Below, in pieces: positions 10,289 to 18,514 of a stretch of 64,000 nucleotides of DNA; within the stretch, counting starts at the first letter, position 1, and each line of letters starts with the position of its first letter. Made by a program: the position numbers and the translations under genes. This stretch comes from Streptomyces sp. NRRL B-3428 (GTDB lineage: Bacteria; Actinomycetota; Actinomycetes; Streptomycetales; Streptomycetaceae). The notes beneath the pieces were generated by a model, which had not been told where the DNA came from, searched no databases, and was given only the letters and a program-made list of their open reading frames with translations. The DNA is taken from contig JOGW01000010.1 of the NCBI GenBank assembly GCA_000721375.1, positions 124,001 through 188,000 on the forward strand. The letters are read 5' to 3'.

Positions 10289-12802
10289 TCAGCTCACCGG
10301 GTCGGGTGCGAACACGTAGAAGCCGGCGTCGGTGGTGACCAGCCCGTGGCCGTCGTCGGTGAACCGGGGGACGCCGAGACCGGACTTGTCGCTCAGGACC
10401 TCCTTGGTGCGCGCGTTCAGGGCGATGGCGGGGCCCTGCTCCTCCTCGCCGATGTGCGCGTACAGGACGCCGTTGCCGAGCGTTGCCGGGGTCACCGTCC
10501 GCTCGTCCTCGGCCAGGCTCCACAGCTTCGTACCGCTCTTGAGGTCCCAGGCCGTGGTGGGTTCGCTGCCCATCGCGGCCAGGGTGCCCGCGCGGTCGTA
10601 CGTGAAGTTCTGCTCGGCGCCGGCGATGATGTCGCCCTTCAGGAGCGGCCCGTGGCTCTTCAACTGCCCGGTCGCCGCCTCGTGGACGCCCACGAGACAG
10701 GCGTCGGACCAGCCGCCTTCGGCCTCCCAGGACAGCAGCAGGTCGCCGTTGAGCGCGCCGAGCACCGAGGGGATCGAGTCGACGTTGCCCTCCGTGTCCA
10801 TCTCCGGCAGCGCCTGCGCGGGCCGCTTGAGCGCGGCGGAGTCCCAGGCCTTGCGGCCGGTGGCCAGATCGGTGGCCACCAGGCGGTAGTCGTTGGTGAA
10901 GAGTGTCTTGTCGGCGTCGTACCAGGTGAACGTGAGACCTGCTGCGACCAGCGGAGTGTCGGGCCCGGTGGAGACCATCTCGGCGGTGCCCCCCTTGAAG
11001 GAGACATCGATCTGGCACCCCGCTGTGTCGGGGCAGGCCACCTTGCGCTTCGGGCCGCCGCGTACATCGGAGATCTCCGCCGTCCGGCTGTCGCCCTCGG
11101 GCTGGGTGACGAGCCAGCCGTCGACCACCGTGTACTCGCCCTGGGACGCGGCCCGTTCGACGGAGCCGAGCTGCTTGCCGGTGGCGTCGTAGACGGTGGT
11201 GGTGCGCAGTGTGTCGGACTCGTCGAGGCCCGAGGCCTCCTTGAGGGTGCTCGTGTAGACCTCGACGGCCGGCTCGCCGTGCCAGGTCGAGGGGAGCGCC
11301 GAACCCGTCGTGGGGACGGTCTGCAGCAGCTTGCCGGTGCTTGCCGCGCGGAACTCCAGGTTGCGCTTCTTGTCGCCGTTCTGCCCGGTGAGCACCACGA
11401 TGCCGGCGCCCACCGGGAACGCCTCGCCGTCCGAACCTCCCCAGGAAGGCTTGGACTTGAGGCCGGGGAGCGGCGGACCCGCGTAGGCCGTGGCGGCGGA
11501 GGGCGCGGGGGACGCCGGGGCGTTCGCGCCGGGCCGCTTGCCCGTCCGGTCGCCGCCCGCGGCGTCGGCGGGCGCCGGATCGGGCCGCAGCAGGAAGAAC
11601 GCCCCGCCCGCGAGCACCGCGGCACCGGCCACACCGGCGACGGCCTTGACCCAGGTCGCGGAGGATCCGGGCCCGGCGCCCCGCCCGGCGCCCCGGTGCC
11701 CGCCGCGCGTCGCGGCGCGGCCCGCCTCGCCCAGGGCCTGGCCGGGGTCGGGTGGGGTCTGCGTGGGCATCGGGGGCACCGGGGTTCCGTCCGGCGTGAG
11801 CGGTGTGCCTGTTGCGGGGGGTCCGTCCGGTACGGGCGGTGAGTCCGGACCCTGAGGCGCGTCCGGCGCCTGTCCCGTGGGCGCGCCGCCGTCCGCCGCC
11901 AGTGACTCGTGCAGGAACCACAGCCCGAGCCCGCGCCGGGCCAGCTCGGACACCCACAGGCCGAGGTCCTGTACACCCCGGCGCTCCCAGTCGGGGCCGT
12001 GCTCCACCCGGGCGAGACGGTCGAGTTCCGCGGCGAAGTCCCGCGCGCTCGACGGACGTTCGTGCGGCTGCTTGGCCAGCCCGCCGCGGATCAGCCGCAG
12101 CGCGGTAGGCGGCAGCGCGGCGTGCTCGGGCACCTGGTCGTACAGGTGCTGCGCCGCGTACTGGTCGGGGCCGGGGCCGGGGAACGGCGGCCGGCCGGTG
12201 AGGCATTCGTAGAACGTGGCGGTGGCCGCGTACACATCGGACGCCGGGGACGCAGGGTGGCGCTGCCACTGCTCGGGAGCCATGTACGGAGCGGATCCGG
12301 AGGCTCCGGCCCGCTCCCCGGACCGTGCGGCGATCCCGAAGTCGAGCAGCCGCGAGACTCCCTCGGGACCGACGATCACGTTGCCGGGCTTGTAGTCGCG
12401 GTGCACCACGCCCGCGCGGTGTGCCTCGGCCAGACCGAGCAGCGAACCCTTGAGTACGGCGAGCGCGGCCTCCAGCGGCAGCGCACCACCGTGTTCGAGC
12501 AGCTCGGCCAGCGTGATGCCCTGCGCGAGCTCCATCACGATCGCGCAGCCCATCGGGTGCTCCACCCACTCCAGGAGCGGGCTGATGTGCGGCGAGCGCA
12601 GCCGGGTGAGCAGGGCGGCCTCGTCACGGAACGCGCCGAGGAAGTACGGGTCCTGCGCGAGCGTGCCGTTCAGGTACTTGATGGCCACCTGGCGGTAGCT
12701 GCGCTCGTCGAAGGCCAGGCAGACCACGCCCTGGGACCCGCGCCCGAGTTCACGGATGTTCCGGTACCCGGGCGGGGCCCAGGCCGGGGACGAAGTGGTC
12801 AC
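10289..12802 (-). CDS. Membrane Ser/Thr protein kinase with extracellular PQQ-like propeller
   Basis: An 837-residue PknB-type kinase. The kinase domain spans about residues 13-265: glycine loop GRGSQG, ATP-binding Lys42 (VAIKYL), catalytic loop VVHRDYKPGN with Asp136, DFG at 154-156, and APE. A proline-rich linker (about 305-360) leads to one membrane helix at about 384-406. The remaining 430 residues contain repeated segments such as YDATGKQLGS, ATDLATGRKAWD, WDLKSGTKLWS and LNARTKEVLS, typical of PQQ-like beta-propeller blades, and two Cys (ACPDTAGCQ). The propeller would be outside the cell and act as a sensor. It is transcribed after the second kinase (99 bases away) and coupled to the FHA gene. 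Confidence 0.9.
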   Translation of the reverse strand: MTTSSPAWAPPGYRNIRELGRGSQGVVCLAFDERSYRQVAIKYLNGTLAQDPYFLGAFRDEAALLTRLRSPHISPLLEWVEHPMGCAIVMELAQGITLAELLEHGGALPLEAALAVLKGSLLGLAEAHRAGVVHRDYKPGNVIVGPEGVSRLLDFGIAARSGERAGASGSAPYMAPEQWQRHPASPASDVYAATATFYECLTGRPPFPGPGPDQYAAQHLYDQVPEHAALPPTALRLIRGGLAKQPHERPSSARDFAAELDRLARVEHGPDWERRGVQDLGLWVSELARRGLGLWFLHESLAADGGAPTGQAPDAPQGPDSPPVPDGPPATGTPLTPDGTPVPPMPTQTPPDPGQALGEAGRAATRGGHRGAGRGAGPGSSATWVKAVAGVAGAAVLAGGAFFLLRPDPAPADAAGGDRTGKRPGANAPASPAPSAATAYAGPPLPGLKSKPSWGGSDGEAFPVGAGIVVLTGQNGDKKRNLEFRAASTGKLLQTVPTTGSALPSTWHGEPAVEVYTSTLKEASGLDESDTLRTTTVYDATGKQLGSVERAASQGEYTVVDGWLVTQPEGDSRTAEISDVRGGPKRKVACPDTAGCQIDVSFKGGTAEMVSTGPDTPLVAAGLTFTWYDADKTLFTNDYRLVATDLATGRKAWDSAALKRPAQALPEMDTEGNVDSIPSVLGALNGDLLLSWEAEGGWSDACLVGVHEAATGQLKSHGPLLKGDIIAGAEQNFTYDRAGTLAAMGSEPTTAWDLKSGTKLWSLAEDERTVTPATLGNGVLYAHIGEEEQGPAIALNARTKEVLSDKSGLGVPRFTDDGHGLVTTDAGFYVFAPDPVS

Positions 12803-12901
12803 CTTTCCTCCTGTGTTGGGGTCGGTCCGAGTACAGCGCGCCGTGCACGTGCTTGGTACCTCCGAGCTCAGAGGGTGCCGCGAGCCCGGACCGTGCCGCG
12901 G

Positions 12902-14488
12902 TTACCGCGTGCGCTCCAGGAGCCCGCGGACCTCGATGACGTCCTGGTGGTACGCGCCGAGCGCCGCGGCCAGCTCGTCGTGCAGCAGGCCCAGCGTCCG
13001 GCGCGCCGAGGCGGTGTCGCCCAGGGCGAGTTGGATCCGTCCGATGCGTCGGCGCAGCCCGTACAGGTGCGCCGGCTCCAGGCCCGCGGACCGCGCGTAG
13101 GCCTGCGCCAGCCACTCGTACAGCGGGCGCGCCTGGGCGAGCAGGCCGAGCTGCTCCAGGCAGGAGGCCTTGCGGAACCAGTAGTCGAGCGTCTTGCGGC
13201 TGTCCGGCCCTTCCTCGGCGCTCAGCCGCGGCAGGATGACGTCGAGCTCGGCCAGCGCGTCCGCGTACCGTCCGGCGAGGATGAGCACCTGCGCGTACTG
13301 GCGGCGGGCGACGGCGATCCCCGGCCCCTCCTCGCCGTCGCGTGCGAGCGCCGCGGGCACGGCCTGGTCGAGGACCTCGGCGGCCTGTGCGGGCCGGCCC
13401 AGATCGATCAGCCGCTGCGCCTCGTAGCGCGCGTCGAGCAGCCGGTCGCCGTGCGGCGCCGCCCGCCGGTCCTCGACGGTCGGCAGCCAGTGCTGGGTGG
13501 AAGCCGCGGCGGCGGGCGCGGCGGCCCGTGTGTCCTCGACCGGCGGGGCGAAAGGGAAGCGGAACGGGCGGGTGGGATCGCAACTCTGATGCGGTGCGAG
13601 CGCCGCGGCCCCGTCCGGGCACACCGGCGGCAGCAGCGGCAGCAGTCTGCGGTAGACCTCGCGCGCGTCGGCCGGGCGCCGCCCGGGGTCCTTGGCGAGC
13701 AGCTCGTGCACCAGTGAGGTGAGGGCCTCGGGCAGGTCCGGGCGGTGGTCGCGCAGGGGCGCGGGCGCGTCCTGCCAGTGCTTGATGAGGATCTCCATCC
13801 GGGTCGAGCCCGTGAACGGCGGCGCTCCGGCGAGGAGTTCGTACAGGACGACGCCGAGCGCGTACAGGTCGCAGGCCGGGGTGGCCGCCCCCTCGCGGCT
13901 CTGCTCGGGCGCCATGTACGCGGGGGTGCCGAGCGGCTCGCCCCTGCGGGTCAGCTTGGTGCCGTCGTCGTTCACCAGGGAGGCGATGCCCAGATCGAGC
14001 AGGACCACGGTGCCGTCGGTGCGCACCATGATGTTCTGCGGTTTGACGTCGCGGTGCACCACGGGTGCCGCGTGCACCGCGGCCAGGGCGGCGGCCAGTT
14101 GGGCGCCGACGGCCACCGCCGTGGGCCAGGCCGCCGGGCGCCAGGCGGGCGCGAGCTCGGCCAGGCTGGTGCCGTCGACCAGCTGCATGACCAGGTAGAA
14201 GGTGTCCTCGCCGAGCGCCCCGGTGTCGTACACGGGGACCAGGCCCGGGTGCTCGATCCGCGCGGCCGCGCGGCACTCCCGCTCGAACCGCCGCAGTAGT
14301 ACGGCCCGTTGGGGATGTTCGAGGATCACGTCATTGACGAGCTTGACCGCCACCCGCCGGTCGAACCGCTCGTCGTAGGCGACCCACACCTCGCCCATAC
14401 CGCCCCGGCCGATGCGCTCCAACAGCGCATAGCGGCCGACCGACTTGTGCTCCACACCGCCCCCGTGCCCAGCTCCCGCCGGTCGCAT
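12902..14488 (-). CDS. Cytoplasmic Ser/Thr protein kinase with C-terminal TPR-like region
   Basis: 528 residues from the chosen ATG. The kinase domain occupies about 20-285: GRGGMGEV, Lys49 in VAVKLV, VVHRDVKPQN with Asp147, and APEQ. The usual DFG is DLG (Asp166-Leu-Gly), which keeps the metal-binding Asp. There is no membrane helix. Residues about 350-520 are helical and rich in repeats such as LIDLGRPAQAAEVLDQAV, AGRYADALAELDVILP and YDYWFRKASCLEQLG-like segments, as in tetratricopeptide repeats used for protein binding. The frame is open to 14584; the ATG at 14488 lies just before VEHKSVGRYALLERIG, the usual start of such kinases. A GTG at that Val is possible. It is divergent from glgP. 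Confidence 0.88.
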   Translation of the reverse strand: MRPAGAGHGGGVEHKSVGRYALLERIGRGGMGEVWVAYDERFDRRVAVKLVNDVILEHPQRAVLLRRFERECRAAARIEHPGLVPVYDTGALGEDTFYLVMQLVDGTSLAELAPAWRPAAWPTAVAVGAQLAAALAAVHAAPVVHRDVKPQNIMVRTDGTVVLLDLGIASLVNDDGTKLTRRGEPLGTPAYMAPEQSREGAATPACDLYALGVVLYELLAGAPPFTGSTRMEILIKHWQDAPAPLRDHRPDLPEALTSLVHELLAKDPGRRPADAREVYRRLLPLLPPVCPDGAAALAPHQSCDPTRPFRFPFAPPVEDTRAAAPAAAASTQHWLPTVEDRRAAPHGDRLLDARYEAQRLIDLGRPAQAAEVLDQAVPAALARDGEEGPGIAVARRQYAQVLILAGRYADALAELDVILPRLSAEEGPDSRKTLDYWFRKASCLEQLGLLAQARPLYEWLAQAYARSAGLEPAHLYGLRRRIGRIQLALGDTASARRTLGLLHDELAAALGAYHQDVIEVRGLLERTR

Positions 14489-14770
14489 CGCCGGGTGACA
14501 CCCGTACCACCGCGGGGGAGTTGACGGCTCGGATGCTAGCCGAACGTGCCACCGGTCGCCCGGTGAATTCTTCGTGTGGCGCAAACGCCGAGGTCAACCG
14601 GGGTTCTCATGGCCGTGGGCGGCACTGCCGCGCGCGGCGAGCGCGCCCCCGTGCCCCGCCACGCCCCATGGAAGGCAGCCCGCGCCGCCGCTACCGTCGA
14701 AGACGACGAGGGGGACGTACGAAGGTGTGTGTCCCCACAGCGCGTTGGCCCCCTGCGAAGGTGGAACCCC
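14489..14770. promoter_or_regulatory. Divergent promoter region, kinase cassette and glgP
   Basis: 282 bases without a credible gene between two divergent start codons; it must hold promoters for both directions. No operator was recognised by eye. Confidence 0.5.
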
Positions 14771-17383
14771 GTGAAGGCTATTCGTCGATTCACCGTGCGC
14801 CCCGTACTGCCTCAGGCGCTCAGTCCGCTCACCGAACTCGCCCGTAATCTGCGCTGGTCCTGGCATGCGGGCACCAGGGAACTCTTCGCGTCCGTCGACC
14901 CCGGGTGCTGGGACGGGGACCCCGTACAACTGCTCGGCACCGTTCCTCCCTCGAGGCTCGACGAGCTCGCCGAGGACGAGGAGTTCCTCGGGCGGCTGCA
15001 CGCGGTGGCCGAGGACCTACGGGAGTACATGGCCGGACCGCGCTGGTATCAGGAGCAGTCGGGCGCCGGTCTGCCCGCCGGGATCGCCTACTTCTCACCC
15101 GAGTTCGGGATCACGGCCGCCCTGCCGCAGTACTCGGGCGGTCTCGGGATCCTCGCCGGGGATCACCTCAAAGCCGCCAGCGATCTCGGCGTACCCCTCA
15201 TAGGCGTCGGGCTGCTCTACCGGCACGGCTATTTCCGGCAGTCCCTGTCGCGCGACGGCTGGCAGCAGGAGCACTATCCGGTCCTCGACCCCAATGAGCT
15301 GCCGCTGGCCCTGCTCAAGGAGGCCGACGGCAGCCCGAGCCATGTGGCGCTCGCGCTGCCGCACGGACGGCAGCTGCGGGCCCATATCTGGCAGGCCCAG
15401 GTCGGGCGCGTGCCCCTGCTGCTGCTCGACTCGGACGTCGAGGAGAACGATCTCGGCGAACGCGACGTGACCGACCGGCTCTACGGCGGCGGCAGCGAGC
15501 ACCGGCTGCTCCAGGAGATGCTGCTCGGCATCGGCGGGGTGCGGGCCGTGCGCACGTACTGCCGGCTGACCGGCCATGCCGAGCCGGAGGTCTTCCACAC
15601 CAACGAGGGCCACGCGGGCTTCCTCGGTCTGGAGCGGATCGCCGAACTCGCCGACCAGGGACTCGACTTCGACGCCGCGCTCGAAACGGTGCGCTCCGGG
15701 ACGGTCTTCACCACCCACACCCCCGTTCCGGCCGGTATCGACCGCTTCGACCGCGAGCTTGTCGCCCAGCACTTCGGACCGCACGCCGAACTGCCCGGCA
15801 TCGACGTGCAGCGCATCCTCGGTCTCGGCATGGAGACCTACTCGGGTGGCGAGCCGAATCTGTTCAACATGGCCGTGATGGGCCTCAGGCTCGCGGCGCG
15901 CGCCAACGGCGTCTCGACCCTGCACGGCAAGGTCAGCCGCGAGATGTTCTCCGGACTCTGGCCGGGCTTCGACCCCGAGGAGGTGCCGATCGCCTCGGTG
16001 ACCAACGGGGTGCACGCGCCGACCTGGGTGGCGCCCGAGGTGTTCCGGCTCGGGGCGCGGCACCTGGGGGCGGAGCGGATGGAGGGAGCGCTCAGCGTCG
16101 GCGGCGCCGACCGGTGGGACGCCGTCGCGGAGATCGCCGACGGGGAGATCTGGGAGCTGCGGCGCGTGCTGCGTGCCCATCTGGTGGACGAGGTACGGGC
16201 CAGGCTGCACGCCTCGTGGCGCCAGCGCGGCGCGGGCTCGGCCGAACTCGGCTGGATCGACCAGGTGTTGGACCCCGATGTCCTCACCATCGGCTTCGCG
16301 CGCCGCGTCCCCTCGTACAAGCGCCTGACGCTCATGCTCCGCGACCGCGACCGGCTCATGGACCTGCTCACGCACCCCGAGCGGCCGATCCAGATCGTCA
16401 TCGCGGGCAAGGCGCATCCGGCGGACGACGGAGGCAAGCGGCTGATCCAGGAGCTGGTCAGGTTCGCGGACGATCCGCGCGTACGGCATCGGATCGTCTT
16501 CCTGCCCGACTACGGGATGGCGATGGCGCAGAAGCTCTACCCGGGCTGCGACGTCTGGCTCAACAATCCCCTCCGCCCCCTCGAAGCCTGCGGCACGAGC
16601 GGCATGAAGGCCGCGCTCAACGGCTGCCTCAACTTGTCGGTCCTGGACGGCTGGTGGGACGAGTGGTACGAGCCGGACTTCGGCTGGGCCATCCCGACGG
16701 CGGACGGCTCCGCCACCGACGACGACCGGCGCGACGCGCTCGAAGCGGCGGCCCTGTACGACCTCCTGGAGCAGCGGATCGCGCCCCGCTTCTACGAGCG
16801 CGGGCCCGACGGTCTGCCCGACCGCTGGATCGAGATGGTCCGCCGCACCTTGACCTCGCTCGGGCCGAGGGTGCTCGCCGGGCGCATGGTGCGCGACTAC
16901 GTGGCCAAGCTCTATGCGCCCGCCGCCCAGGCCCAGCGGGTCCTCGACTTCGCGGCCGCGCGGGAACTCGCCGCCTGGAAAGGCCGGATCCGTTCGGCCT
17001 GGCCCCGGGTCGCGGTCGATCACGTCGAGGTGGCCTCGGTCGGAACCACGGCGGAACTGGGCGCGACCGTCGCCCTGCGGGTCCGTGTCCAGCTCGGCGA
17101 GCTCCAGCCGGACGACGTGGAGATCCAGTCCGTCACGGGCCGGGTCGACTCCGAGGACACCCTCACGGACGCGGTGGCCACCCCGCTGAAGCCGGCCGGC
17201 GGTCCGGATCCGGAGGGCCGCTGGATCTACGAGGGGCCCCTGGCCCTCGACCGTACGGGCCCCTTCGGCTACACGGTCCGCATCCTGCCCTCGCACCGAC
17301 TGCTCGCATCCGCGCAGGAGTTGGGCCTGGTGGCAATGCCGTCGGAGCTGACGGGGGAGGGGGCGGGGGTGCTGATGCGCTGA
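14771..17383 (+). CDS. glgP: Alpha-glucan (glycogen) phosphorylase
   Basis: Releases glucose-1-phosphate from glycogen-like glucan. The 870-residue GT35 protein begins with the DUF3417-type segment VKAIRRFTVRPVLPQALSPL...NLRWSWH found in actinobacterial alpha-glucan phosphorylases. It contains YFSPEFGI, FHTNEGHAGFL, TNGVHAPTW, YKRLTLM and the pyridoxal-phosphate site ACGTSGMKAALNG with Lys613. The frame is open from 14576, but the GTG at 14771 has a GAAGGTGG site and begins the conserved N-terminus. It is divergent from the kinase cassette. Maltose/trehalose-to-glucan genes lie beyond that cassette, so degradation and synthesis are encoded on opposite sides of it. Confidence 0.95.
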   Translation: MKAIRRFTVRPVLPQALSPLTELARNLRWSWHAGTRELFASVDPGCWDGDPVQLLGTVPPSRLDELAEDEEFLGRLHAVAEDLREYMAGPRWYQEQSGAGLPAGIAYFSPEFGITAALPQYSGGLGILAGDHLKAASDLGVPLIGVGLLYRHGYFRQSLSRDGWQQEHYPVLDPNELPLALLKEADGSPSHVALALPHGRQLRAHIWQAQVGRVPLLLLDSDVEENDLGERDVTDRLYGGGSEHRLLQEMLLGIGGVRAVRTYCRLTGHAEPEVFHTNEGHAGFLGLERIAELADQGLDFDAALETVRSGTVFTTHTPVPAGIDRFDRELVAQHFGPHAELPGIDVQRILGLGMETYSGGEPNLFNMAVMGLRLAARANGVSTLHGKVSREMFSGLWPGFDPEEVPIASVTNGVHAPTWVAPEVFRLGARHLGAERMEGALSVGGADRWDAVAEIADGEIWELRRVLRAHLVDEVRARLHASWRQRGAGSAELGWIDQVLDPDVLTIGFARRVPSYKRLTLMLRDRDRLMDLLTHPERPIQIVIAGKAHPADDGGKRLIQELVRFADDPRVRHRIVFLPDYGMAMAQKLYPGCDVWLNNPLRPLEACGTSGMKAALNGCLNLSVLDGWWDEWYEPDFGWAIPTADGSATDDDRRDALEAAALYDLLEQRIAPRFYERGPDGLPDRWIEMVRRTLTSLGPRVLAGRMVRDYVAKLYAPAAQAQRVLDFAAARELAAWKGRIRSAWPRVAVDHVEVASVGTTAELGATVALRVRVQLGELQPDDVEIQSVTGRVDSEDTLTDAVATPLKPAGGPDPEGRWIYEGPLALDRTGPFGYTVRILPSHRLLASAQELGLVAMPSELTGEGAGVLMR

Positions 17384-17395
17384 CCGCGCCCTGGT

Positions 17396-17428
17396 GAACC
17401 CGGGCGGCATGGGGGACCGCCCGGGTTC
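17396..17428 (+). terminator. Terminator-like hairpin after glgP
   Basis: 12-bp perfect stem (17396-17407 with 17417-17428) beginning 13 bases after the glgP stop. Confidence 0.75.
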
Positions 17429-17560
17429 GGGGGAAGGTGCAACGGTGCGGGGTGCCGGCTGCATCGTGCGATCGCAGGGTGGCAGGGGTGTCGGGTGCGT
17501 GCCAGGGGGCCTGGGTGGGGGTTGGCTGGATCTGGTTGCCCTTCAGCCCTCCCACCCCGC

Positions 17561-18307
17561 TCAACCACCCACCGTCCCCCTCGGAGTGATCCACAACGCC
17601 GAGGCGAGCGCGCACAGTTCGCCCTCCCGTGTCGCCAGCGCCACCCCCACCGTCGTCTTGCGACCGCTCTGCCCGAGCAGCCAGGCATACGACAGATGGG
17701 GCTCCCCTGCCCGTACGGACCGCAGCTGCGTGCCCGTCAGGGCGGCGGTCACCCCACCCTCCGGCATCCGGCCGAGGCGCATCCCCGCCCAGCCGCCCGG
17801 ACAGTCGAGCGCGGACCAGACCGTCTCGGGCGGGAGCGTGCCGTCGGGGCCCGCGAGTTCACGGTCGGGCACCCAGGTGCAGGCCAGCAGGTCGGGCCGG
17901 TCCTCGACCCGGCCCGGCAGCAGCTTCAGGCCGTGCCCGGGGGCGACGGCCTGCCCGCAGCCGTAACAGTCGGGAATCGGGGGAGGGTTGCGCAGCAGCC
18001 GGGCACGCTCACGCTCCGTCGCCTGCTCGGCCGCGAACCAGGACGGCGGCTCGGGCGGCTCGACGGCGAGGTCCGCCGCCACGGCCGTGGCGAGCTCCGT
18101 GCCGGAACGGTCCCGTATCACCGCACCGCCGTCCGGCCCCTCGGCCAGCACGAGCCCGGTGCCGACCGGCACCGCGGCCCGGAAGTCCACCCGCACCTCC
18201 TTGGCATCGGCGCGCGCGGCGAGCAGCCCGGCGACATGGCCGCCGAAGGCCACCCCCGGATAGCCGGTGATGTGCGGGGCGATCGTCAGGCTCTCGGTGA
18301 AGGGCAT
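17561..18307 (-). CDS. Hotdog-fold (thioesterase-like) protein, unknown function
   Basis: 248 residues from the ATG at 18307 (MPFTESLTIAPHITGYPGVAFGGHVAGLLA). The pattern of a short strand, GGHVAGLLA helix and following strands, repeated in the second half (VWSALDCPGGWAGMR), resembles a tandem acyl-CoA thioesterase/hotdog arrangement. A PDCYGCGQ segment contains two Cys that might bind metal or stabilise the fold. No catalytic residues can be named with confidence. The frame continues to 18463 but without a better start. Lone gene between glgP (convergent) and the metalloprotease upstream on the same strand. Confidence 0.7.
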   Translation of the reverse strand: MPFTESLTIAPHITGYPGVAFGGHVAGLLAARADAKEVRVDFRAAVPVGTGLVLAEGPDGGAVIRDRSGTELATAVAADLAVEPPEPPSWFAAEQATERERARLLRNPPPIPDCYGCGQAVAPGHGLKLLPGRVEDRPDLLACTWVPDRELAGPDGTLPPETVWSALDCPGGWAGMRLGRMPEGGVTAALTGTQLRSVRAGEPHLSYAWLLGQSGRKTTVGVALATREGELCALASALWITPRGTVGG

Positions 18308-18391
18308 GCGTGCATCGTGCACGATGCCGGGACGAGGCGCCCCGGCCGATCGCTGTGAGGCGTACGACAGTTGGCGCCGCCGCACGCACGA

Positions 18392-18425
18392 AGCCCCGGG
18401 CCTCCACGAGGGAGTGCCCGGGGCT
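18392..18425 (-). terminator. Terminator-like hairpin downstream of the metalloprotease
   Basis: 10-bp perfect stem (18392-18401 with 18416-18425) between the two minus-strand genes. Confidence 0.65.
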
Positions 18426-18451
18426 CCGGATCCGGCCACCGCCGACAGCGG

Positions 18452-18514
18452 CCGGAACGTCAACCGGTAGCGGCGACCGGAACGTCAGCCGGCAACGGCG
18501 ACTAGAACGTCAGC
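18452..18514 (-). repeat. 25-bp imperfect tandem repeat spanning the metalloprotease stop codon
   Basis: Units at 18452-18476 and 18477-18501 differ at three positions. A third, partial copy (18502-18514) is the last codons and TAG stop of the gene. The repeated part therefore includes the coding end. Confidence 0.8.

Noticed and set aside
10289..12569. Long minus-strand frame continuing upstream from the FHA gene
   Set aside because: Translation is arginine/glycine-rich nonsense in another frame of the kinase gene; only the part from 10286 down is real.
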